The translations under genes were made by a program, and so were the position numbers. From Takakia lepidozioides (lineage: Eukaryota; Streptophyta; Takakiopsida; Takakiales; Takakiaceae), in the NCBI GenBank assembly GCA_030704615.1, contig CM060731.1:92300756-92360755 (forward strand): DNA of 60,000 nucleotides, written 5' to 3'. Below, piece by piece: positions 22,601 through 37,100 of the stretch (position 1 is its first letter; every line of letters begins with the position of its first letter). The notes beneath the pieces are model-generated. The model ran no database searches. It was not told the DNA's origin and saw only the letters and a list, made by a program, of their open reading frames with translations.

Positions 22601-25600
22601 CCTGAGGGACATGGAGAACTTAGAAGAGAGGTATAAAGGCAAATTGATGCAAGAGAGATCTGAGGGAGAAAGCAAGAAGAAAGAAATGACTTTGACATCC
22701 ATAGACAGCCACAAGGGCCCATGGGACAAGGTAGAATAAAGCAAGAATAACTTACGAATTAATCAACTGTCACCTGAAGATGGAGGGCCTCAAGCAGGTA
22801 GACACAGAAAGAAAGAGAGAAAAGATACTTTATAATATCCATAGGAAGCTCAAAGAGCTTATGGGACAAAAGATAAGCAAGTGGGGCCTTTAACAAGCAG
22901 CCCCGAACGAGTATTGCTTGAGATATCTTCTCAGATGTAAAACCTCCTGGGGATGTTATAGAGATCGGTCTTTCTTTTTCTCTCTACTAGGCTATCCAGG
23001 GTCGATATTATTGCCTATTCGTGAAGAAACTTTATAGCATCCACCCACACACACACACACAGAATGTACTCATGAGATGTTGTTTGCCGTAGCCTTTTGG
23101 CATAGACCCCGCCCCCAGCTTGGGCGGAGCAAGAGGGAACAGACACTACTTTTGCGAGTGGCTCAATCCAGTAGTGGGACTTACCTTGGTATAAGCAATC
23201 GTTCAGGCTTTCCAGATTTCCTATAGAAAGCCCTTCACGCAAGCACCAAATCTGCTATGTGTGAACTGCCAAGCAGTTAGACCCCCAACAAGGCCAGGGC
23301 TTTAGGCTCGCCTCGAGACTTTCAAAGTTGGTGAACAGCGGTGCAGGGATTGATGGCCCTGAAGAGGGTTGCTCTCTGATGAGAATACCCTAGGCATAAA
23401 ACTTCCTTGAACTTGTTTCCAGTTTTCGACATGGGTGAGGACCTTAAGCATGATCTGAAGGGCCTACCTACCCACAGCACTAGACTGAAATTTAAACGCA
23501 GGGCAGGGAGTCTACCATTGAACAATAAGCAGATGCATAGAGGAGAGGGAGATTGTGAATGCCCACATGCAGGCGTCCTGAGGACAAAATCCATGTACAC
23601 TCTTCGTGCTTCCGACATGGCCTTAGACACAGCCTCCAAGTCAGCTTCATCTCATGACAGTACGCATCCATTCCCGAAAGGAAGGTGTTACTAGAGCCAG
23701 GTACTCAAGCAAGGGCACACATAGAAGCCCTTGGTTTTCAAAAGTATTCATAGATTCACACTAGAGCTAGTAAAGTCCACGTAAGCTCCTCAGTGCGTCC
23801 ACTCTCTTTGTGTTGCCATACTAAGCAGGAAATTGGAGTGCTTAAAGAGCCTCAATGTGTAGCTTGCTTGTAGCCATAGTTCAGCAGTAAGGTGACTGCT
23901 CCTTCAGCTCTTGCCTGCTTGTCTTCCAGATGAGAAGAGTGACCAGGGCTTCTATCCTTATAGGGCAGCTGCTGTAGGTTAAGACTTGCAGAAAACCCTA
24001 ATGAGTCATCCATCCTGTTTTCCATCTTTCCGTTCTGATCTAGGTGAAAATTCTGAACAGGCATTCTTGAGTGATGTTACAAAGAGCATAGCCACATTCA
24101 AGGAAAATGAGAGAGAGAGAGTCATAAGACGTTGTTTGCCATAGCCTTGTGGCCATAGACCCCACGACCAGTTTGGGCGGAACAAGGAGAGAGAGAGAGG
24201 GAGGGGAGAGATTTTTATAACATCTCCTCACCTATCTTGAAAAGCACTCATTTGATTGTTGATGCCCACCAGTGCCACGTGCAGCACGTTGCCAAAGCCA
24301 CTTGGTGCACCAACAAATGACCTGTTTCTTCGGGGGCTTCCAGCCGAATTGCGGTAGTCAGTCACACTTGGCTTAGAATTTGGTGCAAGAGTACCCTCGG
24401 TCTCCTTCAATGCAGCCGAAACAGCATTTGACAGCACTTGCAGCGTTGTAAGAATCACCATAGCTCCCCACCTTCGCACTCCACGGCTCTCATCACCAGC
24501 TGTGACAGGTGCATTTCTTAGCACCTCTGCAGTGTGAGGAGGATTTTCTTCCCAAAATTGCCATGATGCAATCAACCCCGAGCGATGCCACTGCATCCGC
24601 ACTGATCCCTTCACCAGGTAGGGCTGTAGGCACATAACCTCTGTAAGTCCGAGACACTCTGTTCATATGTCCGTGGACCATTGGCAGATAGCATCTCTAA
24701 TGAAAACCAGGGCTGTTTAGTATTTTCTATTGCTAGTGAGTTCTCTGTCCGGCACTGCTACAAGCACAGGACAGATCTTGTTGTGAATTCTTTGAGGTAA
24801 AACATGCCACAGACCAACTGAGAAACCATTCAAGTACAGACTGCAAGAAAGCCAAACTAACAAGTGTAGTCAGCTACTGACGGTCACTATCATCAACAAA
24901 CAGGGCTGGATTTAAGGACCCCCGGGTGGCCTCTTCTACTAAAAAATCTAACGAGTTTATCAGGATGCTAGAAATTGCATCGACCTGATAGAGCCTGCGC
25001 ACGTAGGTCTCAATAACACGACGCTGAAGAGTGTGATCACTGTGGTCAAATAAGGCCACCAGGGCATCCTCAACAGCCAGCGGTGCATCGACCAAGTCCT
25101 CCATGCGCTCCTCAATCGCACTACGGCGGCGGCCATTTCCGTGGATGCCATCACCTCCATCCTCAGTGAACATTTCAAGTTCAGAAAGGCTCCGAGCAAT
25201 ATTTGATCGCAGCTCACTCAGCTTTGTTTGCTCTAGCAACTGGCTTGCCCGCAAGGCTAGCTGCAATCAATACCATTGGTTAACCTGCAGAACTTTGTAC
25301 ACACAGAGAGAGCCAAAATAACCACAACCCAAAACTGGGACGATTTGTCATATCGTAGATGGATAATAGGCACTACCTTTGTGAGGGGCTCACTCCGGTA
25401 GTGTGACTTACCTTGATACAAACAATTGGTTTGGGATTTCCAGATATCTTCTAGAAAGTCCTTTACACAAGCAACAATCTGCTGTGTGAGCAGCCCAAAA
25501 GTTAGACCACAACAGGGCCAGGGCTGTCAGAAACATAGAGGAAGAAGAACTATGCGTCCAAGAGAGGAATAGAAGAAGAAGGAACTTTCAGTGACATTGG

Positions 25601-28073
25601 ACAAAGTAGAACAGCAACCAAGCTGTACAGATGCCCCAAGGCATCTCTTGATCCTTTTAACGGAAAACATTTGTCAGTGAGTGGCTGTCTCTAAAGAAGG
25701 CCAATGTCGAGACCCCAGATTGCAAAGTAGATATGAAAGATAAGAGAAAGAAAACCAAAAAGAAAGAGAGAAAAGAACTGCAAGAAATTTAGTATGTAAC
25801 TGAGAGGCCCACAGCACCCAAGGGACCAACAGACAACAACGAATGATGAACCATAGAAACCAAAGAAATACTCGAAGCCGAGGTGTCGCAGGTGCAGTGC
25901 CTGGTGTCTCTTTAGAGATTTTCCATCCTGGTGGATTGCTTTAGCTCGAGGACTCAACATGACTAGCAGCTTCCCTGCATGGGGTATCTGCTCCATATCT
26001 GGTAGGGAACGGTAAGACACAAAATAGAGATGGAGAGAGACCTCAGAATGATTGGTATGGTTAAGAGCTGCAAATCTGATGAGCTTCTCACGATAGGCAG
26101 CAGGGTTGGGATAGACAAGCGCTCCCATCAATTGCAGTATCAGATTGTTCTTTCTCCTCACACCCTGAAATGACACCAAGCCGTCCAACCTCAGTTTCCT
26201 TTTCCTTTAAAAAAAAAAATGCATTACTGTGACACATGCACCAAAAGAGGTCCTAGATTTGCGTCATGCAGGTGTTTGTGTGCAGTCACGATTATCCTTA
26301 CTGTTTCGCAATAATATACCTGGTGAGAGAGCACCATATCCACCACCTTTGAGAGATCCTTAGAGTGTTGGTGCCTCAAACCCTCTATCACGTCCGCCTG
26401 AACCCAGAGAGTCCAAATGTTCAATACACATTCCACCTGAGAGTTTACTTACTGTGAAATAGAAATCTTTGTACGTTCCCCCTATACAAAGCACAAGGAG
26501 GAAAAATAGAAACTCCTCGTTGAGCTAGTGGTTACCACAAACACTCATGAAAGAACAATATGAGGAAGAAAGTGAGAATATCCCTGTGGATAAGGTCCAG
26601 CTGTTATGATGATTTCTGAAGATTGGGAAGGGTGAAGAACAGAAAGTAAATAATGCAACGTGAACACACACCTGAGGGTTCTCGCTGAAAAGCTCCTCCA
26701 CAAGCAGATACTCATCAAAAAGAGAATGAACAATACAGCATGCATGGCCCTCTCGCCCACCCTCATAAGATGTGGCCAGCAACACCAGGGGCTCCGCCAA
26801 CCTTTCTAGTCCCGCCCTGTCCTTCTCTGGCGTTTCAACCATTGACATCTGCAGAGTCGGCATATCCCCTCTCATAACTTCATTATAACTTAGAGTATTA
26901 AGAGTTGTTTCATGAATATTGAAGAGCACATTCATAGTAAAATTGACAAGTTTATTAGAGAGAATGGCAAGATGTGATATACCTCGATAATGCCATTAAG
27001 AGCTTTTGCTGGGAAGTCTACTCCTTCACCCTTGTCCACGAATCTGGTTTCATACTCGCGGAATTTCACATCTAACTGCACATAAATTACACCCATTCAA
27101 ACTCCAAGTCAGGCCAAGAGAAGAGCATATCAGCATTCTAAGCATACAAATAGAAAAATAGTATCGAAACCAACATGTCCAGAGATATAGAAAGAAAGAG
27201 AAAACTTTCATAAAGGGCCAATGAGAAACAAAACAAACTTGCAAATTAAGAAATTTCCAAATACAGGAGAGAAGGAAAAAAGAGAAAACTTCATAACATC
27301 CACTGAGAGCCCATGGGCTAAGAGAACAGAAAGAGACCTATTACATCCGTGGGCGAAACGGCCCAGGGGCCACAAAGAGAACAATAAAATAGAGCCACTG
27401 AAACCAAGAGAGGTTTGTGGGTGATCCTTTCCTCTTACTATAAAGAGAGAGAAAAGAAACTGTCACGTCCACTTGAGACCCAGAGATGAACAGATGGAAA
27501 ATGAGAGGTCTCATCATGGGAGGCTGTAGAACCACTGAAAGAAGCGAACAAATCAAACCCCAAATGTTGCATCAAGACGGGGTGCCCAAGCCACTAAGCA
27601 CTTTGACATAATTGGAAGGCAAACGGTGAAGAAATCACAATGACTACACAAGCATTTCTCCCTCGTCACAAAGCAGGGTACAGGAGAAGAAAAGAATGGG
27701 TCAGAAAAATTTGAGAGAGCTAGAGAGAGAAAAACTTTACAACCTCCATATAAGAACGCAATAGCCGATTGGTAGAGAGGGGTCTTGCCCTTTCCACTTA
27801 AACAGACGAGAGAAGAAATCGAGAGAGAGAGAATGTACTCATAAAAATTGTTTACCGTAGCCTTGTGGCCATAGATCCACGCCCAGTTTGGCGGCAACAA
27901 GGAGGAACAGACATTACCTTTGTCAGGGGCTCACTCCAGTGGTGGGACTTACCTTGGTATAAATAATTGGTTCAGGCTTACCAGATTTTCCCTAGGGAGC
28001 CCTCTTCACAAGCATGAATCTGCTGTACGTCCAGCAATAAGACCACAACAGGGCCATGGCTTTAACCTCAACC

Positions 28074-28113
<40 letters not shown>

Positions 28114-31100
28114 ATGTACTCATAAGACGTTGTTTGCCGTAGCCTTGTGGCCATAGACCCCGCGCCCAGTTTGGGCGGAACAAAAGGGAACAGATACTAC
28201 CTTTGATAGGGGCTCACTCCGATAGTGCGACTTATTTGTAGAGACAATTCGTTCGGGTTTTCCAGATATCCTCTAGAAAGCCCTTCACACAAGCATCAAC
28301 TTGCTGTGTGGGAGCTGCCAGCAATTAGACCCCAAAAGGGCCAGGGCTCTAGGCTCAGCCTCAAAATTTTGAAAGTTGGTGAACAGAGGTACAGGGACAA
28401 TTTGATGGGTAGGGAGAGAGAGAGAGAGAATGTACTCATAAGACGTTTGCCATAGCCTTGTGGCCATTGACCTTGCACCAGTTTGAGCGGAACACAAAGG
28501 GAGAGAGAGAGATTATTTCCAGGAAGCTAATGGGTCCCAGGGATCCAAACAGAACAAAAAAACTACATGAACAAACCGTAAAACCATAAAATCCATGTAC
28601 TCCTCAAAGCTCAAGCATTTGAAGGTGCAGTGCCATAATGCCAGGCACCTCAGATTTTCATAGCCAAGGAGAGAGAAACTAAGGACCACAACAAGTAGAA
28701 CCACAGAAACCAAAGAACAAATCAAACCGCATTGACAAGTGTAGATCTTCCCTCCGGGAGAGGAGAGAGAGACCAACCAGGACAGTCTGACCAGTTGACC
28801 AGAATCAGGTGAGAAAATGTGACTTCTAACCTCACACCTCCAAGCTTGCACAGGCAATCATCACCCAACTTCCAAAAAAACACTAGGAGTCAGAAAAAGA
28901 AGAAAATACCTGTGACCTCAAGTCCTTGGGAAGCCGGGTGGCAAGGACTGCCATACATTCCTGCCACTGAAGCAGAGGTAGCTGTGGGTCATCTAAACAA
29001 CTTAGCAAAGTCTGAACAACCTGCACCCAGTTTCAAATGTTCCAAATTCTTGTCAGTTTCTGATAATATCAAGGTATTTGTCAATAAGTAGGTAAGGGAG
29101 CAAATAACCCAGGTTACAAAGTAAAGAGAATGATCTTGTGAGAACTTCAATGGATATAATTCCTCTCATTTAGGTTGGAAAGACAAACAATATTATGGAA
29201 CTGCCAGAGATCTCTCAGACAGCGCCCTGCTTGCAGTAGTGTGCTTCCCTCTGGCTCATCCAAAATACAATGACGTTAAGTGGCAATTGGGGTTACTGAA
29301 GCGAAGACATACCTTCATTTTGAGGGAAAGCAAAAGGGAGGGAGCAAGAGCGATGCTGTTTCATAAGATTCTGTGTTTAGAGGGAGCCCGTTACAGGATT
29401 CCAAACAGCTCCTTAGTATGTCAATGGGACAAAAGGACATTTACTGCTCTCTTGCTTTATGCACGGTTGAACTCCCAACTGGTTCAGATGCATAATCATT
29501 ACTTCTACAAGTGGGACTAATTTTAATTGAAGTAGTCATAAGGACAACGTTTAAGATTATACAATTTCTTCTACGCCACCCTCTCACCTCGTCTATGTTG
29601 TGCTCATAGCCAGCAAGAACATTATGAGCCGCATTCATACTGTCTGCACAGCGTTGATGCACTTTAGCAGAAACAGCAGTGGGCTTCCCCAACGGTGGAA
29701 ATCTTCCTTTGAAAGGAAGTGCTTTCCTCACCGCTGATGGGTCATCGAGGTCAAGTCCTGCCACGAGGTCACCGGCCTGCAAAGGAAAACAAAACTTCCC
29801 TGTTCTCACAGACAGCATAACTCCATCACTTACAACATTCGACAATCATGCATGAGACATGGGAGAGAGGAACCCCTGGGAATCTGGGGCAGGGATCCTG
29901 CTTCTTGACATAAAGAAAATTGCAACCAAAGATGAACAAATCCAACCAGAACTAAAAGATAAACAGGCTACCTACCAGCATAGTTGAGCCTTCAGACATT
30001 TTGAAATGGATAGTCCCAGATGCAGGGGACAAAAGGGGCATGCACATCTTCATGACTTCCACCTCCGCATACGGAAAATCCGTGACAACATGGCTACCAT
30101 CAGGGACCAAGAAGCGGAGCAGCTTACAGGGAGTCTCAGCAACCAATCGCGAAGGGTCGTGATCATTCTGGAAAGCAGACACTGCTGCACATCAGTTCAC
30201 TAGCAGACCAAGGACGAAAAAAGTTGAAGTAGAAAATAAAGACTGGTTACTGCCTGACCCATTGACAACCCCAGGGACATTTCAATAGCTGTGAGTGGGA
30301 AAGAAGAAACTTCATCTGACTCCCACCTGTAGAAGGCATGTGCGGCCATCAATAAGTAGGCGTGTGCCAGCTGCCTCTTCTTCAGCATAGACTACGTGAC
30401 TGTTTCCATCCAGCTGTGTTTTCACACGTCCACACACACATCCGTCAGCTACTAATTTAAACTCAATGCTGTACTCTTTGGACTGCTGTGGTTTGAAAAT
30501 CTCTTGTAGCAATTGTTTTATGTCTCTTCTGAATTAGTAAAGCGGCAAGGAAAAGAAATCACACAGGTTTTTCTACAAGAGGGAGGTCGGCACTAGAAGC
30601 AACCATAAAAGCAAGAGAAATTCCCACATCGTTGGCACTTCATAACAACTGGATGCATGCATAGCCATTCATCACCCACTCCATACAAATTACAAACAAA
30701 ATTCTTAAATTAAGGCCTCCAAGTTCTCCGGAGGATCTCAAGAGTAACTCCTACTGGTTGAGCTCCATGTCAAGATGTCTGGCTAGTCCCCACTTGCGCC
30801 CTAGTTCCCATTTTCCGTTTGGTCTCCAGCTGGCATAGGCTTTATCTGAGTTTGCCTTCCTAGGCTTGTTAGTGTTATGATCTTACAAGTCCACGGCAAT
30901 CTCTTTGCATATTTAGTACAGATCTTCTGGGTCTTCTGCACTTCCAGAGAAGCTGGAAAGGTGGTGAGCTTCATCTCACTTCCCTTCTTTGGCTGCACAG
31001 GGAGTTCTTCTCTCACTTCTGTTTTTCCTCTATTTTGTTGCCCCCCAGGTGGTTCCCTTTCCCTAGCATAACAAAAACAACAGAACAAGGACACAGAAGC

Positions 31101-34100
31101 AACCTGGACAAGAAGTCCCCCATCGCGTAAGGTGTGGACCTCAGAATCAACCTCAGAGTCATTGAGGATCAAGTGGTAGCTTCCAGGCCCCCCCTTTATC
31201 AACTCCACCTGCCAATATTTCCCCTCTTAGGTGGAATGAGGATTGATAACAACATCTACTGTTCCTCCCCTGGTTGAAAGAGTAGCAAAGAGGTTCGCAG
31301 GATCCAGCTGCATTCTCTCTGAAAGAAAGTACAAACTTCACAAAATCCGTTGTGCGCTAGGAGTGCCCATGTGGGGAGGGAGAGAGAGAAAAAGGAACTT
31401 GAACGTAAGAGGGGAAAAGAGAAAATGTACTCATGGGACACTACCTTTGAATATAACATATGATATCCCCCGAAAGTACTCCCTGTGGGATACAAACCTC
31501 CCAAAACCAGTTGTGGGCTTTCTAACTAAAAGTTAGGACTTGTATAGACATCATATTAATAAACACTCTTCAGCACTGCTGCTTTATTCCCTAATCTGGA
31601 TTAAGGCCAGAGAAAGAGAGGAAGTTGGTCAGACAGTATAAAAGATGCAAGATACTTTCTGAATCTTGTTCTGGCAGATTGAATTTTTTTGGAGATAGGA
31701 TCGATTCAAAACCAACAATGGAAAATATAGGCAAGTGTACATACCGTGTATTTGCTTCCTTCAATGTTGAGAGAGATGTTGAAGTTAACGAGCGAAATAT
31801 TCTGCATTCACACACTTGGTCAAAACATGGAAGTCCATTCCTCCATCAAGAAGAAATTCTTTAAGTGCCATCAAGGCACAGGCAACAGATCAACCCTCAA
31901 TTTCACAATAACCACACAAGCAGAACTCTAAATACAGGATCTGTAATGTGAATAGACATTTGACTACAGCTTTTAAAATCTGGAAAATCTGGAGCTCTAT
32001 GTGTCAGTGGGAAGTTTCAACACAACATTTGCTGCATTTACAATGCTCCATTGCTCATAACAACAAGGGTAAGTAACTCATGGAAGTGTCCAACCACTAT
32101 AAATAGATCGGTACAGCTTTCCAAGGTTGAACCCAGACTGCTGTCAATGGAGAGTCCAGAAAGAAATAGACCTTGGGAGGAATCTGGCCCTTCTCCAAAT
32201 AGCCAATGTACTCTGATACCCTGGCTGCCGTTAGCATCGTTGCTTTCTGAAGACAAGGCACACCAAGGTTTATTCTTAGTCACCAGGTGAAATTTGTCTG
32301 TGGTCCTTCAGGCTTCCAGTGGACCAGTAGATAACAAACAATTTTTCCCTCCGCTCTCCCAGAAGACTACAGCAAGCGTCTCACCAGATATCTCTCCCAC
32401 CAGACAGCAAACCTCCCCACATGATTTTCTTTTCAAATGGCACAGTCAGAACAACAGCACTACATAGAAGGGCCTCAAGCACAAAACTTACGTAGAGAGC
32501 ACCCCCAACCACTGAGAGATGCCAAGGGGGCCTCTCTACACGAACACGCATTGCAATCCGGCTGTCCAACCATCCTGTGTGGATCTTGTTGTCTCTGTAC
32601 TCAGGTGCCTGGTAACCCAAACCGGTAAAGTGACATATTAGCATTGGTCGGGATTTGTCAGACAAGTCACCCTACTACCCCAAGATCACATTTGTTGAAG
32701 CAATTTCAGAGGCCAATACACAAGTGAAAAATGTGGCATGGAAGAATCGAACAAAGACAGCTGAAATACAAGTGTGAACAATATTAGTTCACGTCACTGG
32801 GTATTGTGACATTACATGCAAAAGGTCCACACTATAGTCAACATTGGTGCGGACCTCCCCTCGGATGTGCAGCTCCTTGAGCCCTAGCACCATGTTGGCT
32901 ATTGCTGTAGCCCGGGTTTCACCCTGGGCAAAGACATGGCCTGCACAAAATCAACTTGACCCCTTCATAAACCAGTCAAGCACTGGAGGTGGGAAAGAGG
33001 ATAGCTCAATAGAAGTCTTTAGTCTTCTATAAGCACATACAATGCACATGGCAATGGAAATTGACAGCAGAAATGCACACAAGAGTGAAGTGACCCACCA
33101 AATTGGGAGTCAGAAAACTCATGAATGCCTCCACCAGACTGCAGACAAGAAAGAGATAACAAAATATTAGTGGCAGCAATACTTACATACCCCAAATCGC
33201 ACACACACGCACTACATCCCCCTCTCTCTCTCCCTCTGTGTGAAAGAGTAGATCTTGGACTTAGCCCCAGTTTTTTCTTGTTTCTTTCTTTCTTCTGTCC
33301 CACAAGCTCTTTGAGCTTTCCGTGGACATTGTAGAGTTTATTTGTACATCCAACAACAGTCCTCACTCTCTAGAGGAGACAATCTCGGCTACCTTGCGAG
33401 AGGAACAGCAACGGGCTTTCAAAGCCCTTAACATCAGGGTCACTGGGAAGCTAGGGAGCCTGGCAGAGGGGGACCCTCTTGACGCGGCCACCAACCTTAT
33501 TCAGCAAAACCTTGCTCTACCAAGGGGAGCGAGTGGCATTGAAAGGGCCTGGCGTGCAGGATCTTCAGAGCACATGTCCTCTTCATTAGATTCAAGGACA
33601 AAGGTGCTCGGGATAGGGTCCTCAGACAGAGGCCTCAATTGAGAGGTCAGGGTATGTACCTCAACGATGACTTGACCCCTTTGCAATACAACGCCATGCG
33701 GGCGCAAGTCTTGCAGGTCAAGCAAGCTCGAGCTCAGGGGCACTATGCCGTGTACCGAGATGGGAGGGTAATTGTCCGGGAGCACGAGCGTCGCCCCTCT
33801 AAATAGGGGTTGGGGCACCATGAGACCAACACACGCTCACATCTACACATTGGCTCATGGAACTGTAATGGCCCATTGTGGAGTCACCCCCAAGGGCTTC
33901 TGGATATTCTTTCCAAGTGTGATGTTCTTTTTCTTTTGGAAACACATGCGTACGAAGCAAAGGACCCTCCTTCTATTCTCAGTTATAGCGTTCAGTCAGT
34001 GACTCGTCCACGTACAGGTCTCAAAGGATCTGGAGGTGTGGCTTGTTACTTCGCCGACTGGCTTCTCCCATTTATCTCCTTCCCATACAAAGACCCACTG

Positions 34101-37100
34101 GCAAGGTACATTTGGTGTCACATAAAAGGCTACAACATCCTGCTGGCGGGATGTTATTTTGCTCCAGCTGCATCTCCGCACAGTGGCCTACATATGCGAA
34201 CAGATTCGCCATTTGTCCCATTGGAAGAGGATATGGCCCGTCTCCGTACCCCACACACGGACATTTTCTTGGTTGGAGATTTCAACGCCCGTACAGGATC
34301 ACTACAGGCCCCCACCTTCGACCACACGGATCCTCTGCACATCCAACACTCGCATATGGAATTGGAGAGGCAAAGCACGGATTCCTCTTGCGAAATCACA
34401 AGCTACGGTCACCATCTACTCAAGTTTTGTGAAACTCAGGGGCTTGCCATTTACAATGGAACAACCAATTTCAAATCCTCCAGCCAGTTCACTTGCCACA
34501 CGTACAAGGGCCAGAGCGTGGTTGACTATCTCTTGGGGAACCCCAACAAGTCTGATAGAATAAGCTCCTTTTACATCACGAGGTACCCGGATTCTGATCA
34601 CTCTTGCCGTTCCTTTGCATTTCCTTCCATCTCCCTCCCCGTGAAGGTCCCCTCTGCTTCTCTCCCCTTACACCCTCGTATCCACTTTAATACCCCCTTC
34701 TCTCACTTACAAAGGCTACACATCCTACTCAAGCCCTTTGGGACTCAGCCCTGCGATCCTTTCCCGTCACCCTTGCATCTACCTCCTCACCCTTCTCCAC
34801 TCGTCGTTATGCACCATTTTATGATGAGGAATGCAAAATTGCTAGACGTCACATCAAATCTATACTACTTGATACCCATTCTTCTCTAGAGTCCACTAAC
34901 CTTGCTCTTAAGCACTATAAGTCCCTCATTAGATCCAAAAAGAGAGCCTACACTCTCAAGTTGCAATCTTCTTTCCTTGCTAAAATAAGATATTCTCCTC
35001 CTTCTTTTTGGTCCCTCCTTAAACCTCATAGAGACCCTCCCCAATCACTGACATTCACGTCTGGCATGAGTATGCCCAGTCTTTGTACCATTCCCCAACC
35101 CAAACTCCCTCTCCCATAACCTCCAAACCCCTTCACTTCTCTCTCTTTACTACGGCCATGTCAGCAAGGCAATCAAGAAGCTGCAAAATGGCAGGGCAGT
35201 GGACATTTCAGGACTTCAGAGTGAATTCATCAAGCATGCTGCACCTACTTTAGCCCCTTTTATAGCTCACCTCTTCAATGAGGTAGTGCAACGGGGCTTT
35301 CCAATTGAGTGGACAAAGAGCATCATCCACCCACTCTTCAAGAGCGGTGACAGGCTCGCACCGGCCAACTATCGCACTATTATGGTGTCCTCGTTACTTG
35401 CTAAACTGTTTGGGGCAGTAGTGGCCATGGAACTGGATGATTGGGCTGAGTCCTCTCACATTCGTGCTGAGGGACAGGCTGGTTTCCGTCGCAACAGATC
35501 CACTATTGACCACATTTTCACTCTTCAGGTTATGGTGGAACGTGCATGCTATGACAAATGAATGGTCTATGTTTGCTTCGTGGACTTTCACAAAGCCTTT
35601 AATTCAGTTCCTCGGGGCCTTCTCTTCCAACGGCTCCATAGAGTGGAAGTCCCTCCAGACATCCTTTGTGCCATCTCTTCTATGTATGAGATTGTCACTG
35701 GCATGGTCAACGTCGCTGGTGAATTCTCAGCCGAGGTTCAGAGCAACATTGGAGTCAAACAGGGCTGCCCCCTTTCACCTACCCTTTTCGGGATCTACAT
35801 TGACACCTTGGAGAATTACATATCAAAACACCATGGGGTTGGGGTACCATTGGATCGGGGTCCAACACAATCAGATCTCCTCTATGCTGATGATGTTGCC
35901 CTTTTGGCACAATCCCCGGTCTCCCTGCAACGCCATCTCCACATTTTGGATCAGTTCTCCAAAGACTATGGGATGCAAGTCAATCTTAGCAAGACCAAGA
36001 TCATGGTCTTCAATGGCCAAGCTGATCGTAGATTCATCTTCAACCAGCAGGACATTGAGATTGTGAAATCATACCGGTACCTGGGTCTGGTTATCCACTC
36101 CCCCAAATTCCACTTTGCAGCCACTGCCCTGGACAGATTGACTAAAGGTAAGGCGGCCTCCGTCCGCCTTCAGGCCAAATGCAAGCAAATACATCTGCGT
36201 CACCCCCCAACCAAAAAGTGGCTGTTTGACACCGTCGACAGCCCTGCTACCATCTATGGTTGTGAGTTCTGGGCACCTGGTGTCCCTGTCTCCTAGTGGG
36301 AAAAGAATCTGGAACCATTGCAGTCATCTTTTCTCCAAGCAAAGCTTGGCGCCAGAAGCACAACTCCATCTCATATCCTAGGTGCAGAGTTCGCATGTGT
36401 ACCATTGCAATCCGAGGCCCTCTTCCGGCTTACAATCTTTCTCCATAGATTACAGGCCCTTCCACCCAAGGGGCTCGTGGCAAGGGCCCTCGCAACATCT
36501 ATGAGGCTCAATGCTGCAGGTTTCAGGAACTCCTGGTATGCTCGAGTGGACAGTTTATTTCAACGCAACGGACTCTCTACTGCTTCCCTATTACCAATGA
36601 ATCCAGATAAGGTGGACATCACATCCAGACATGACCGCAACAGACTCATTAGGAGAGAGCTTATGGAATTACAGGTCAAGAGAACTTGGAAGCTACCCAA
36701 TCTCACGACAAAGCTCCACTTCTATCGAGAGACATTCTTGGTGCTCCGAGATGATAGAATCTTGAGACCAAATTACCTTTCAGCATCCTTATCTCCTTCC
36801 CTCCTGAGGGCATTGGGGCGGTTCAGGGTGGGTTCCCACAACCTACGGATAGAGACTGGCAGATGGGAAAACCTGCAACGGGAGGACCGCCTATGTCCAG
36901 CTTGCATAGGGCGCAGCCAGGAAATTGAAACTGAAGAACACTTCTTCTACTGCCCTCTATACTACGAGATCCCTGGGAGATTCCACTGTTTATTCAGTGG
37001 AACCCAATCTCTCACTGATGTCTTCCACTATGAGGATCAAAAATGCTTGGCAGCCTACCAGCACGAGGCCTTCACCCTTAGACAATCGCTAGAACATTAG

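Noticed and set aside
24874-24984. Extension of the ACCase exon 24 ORF past RRLYQ
   Set aside because: A GT donor follows RRLYQ directly, and the next exon resumes with the conserved [12 protein letters not shown].
33501-33821. 106-codon minus-strand ORF
   Set aside because: Antisense shadow of LINE ORF1.
35437-36066. 209-codon plus-strand ORF
   Set aside because: Out-of-frame shadow of the LINE reverse transcriptase, whose motifs lie in the other frame.
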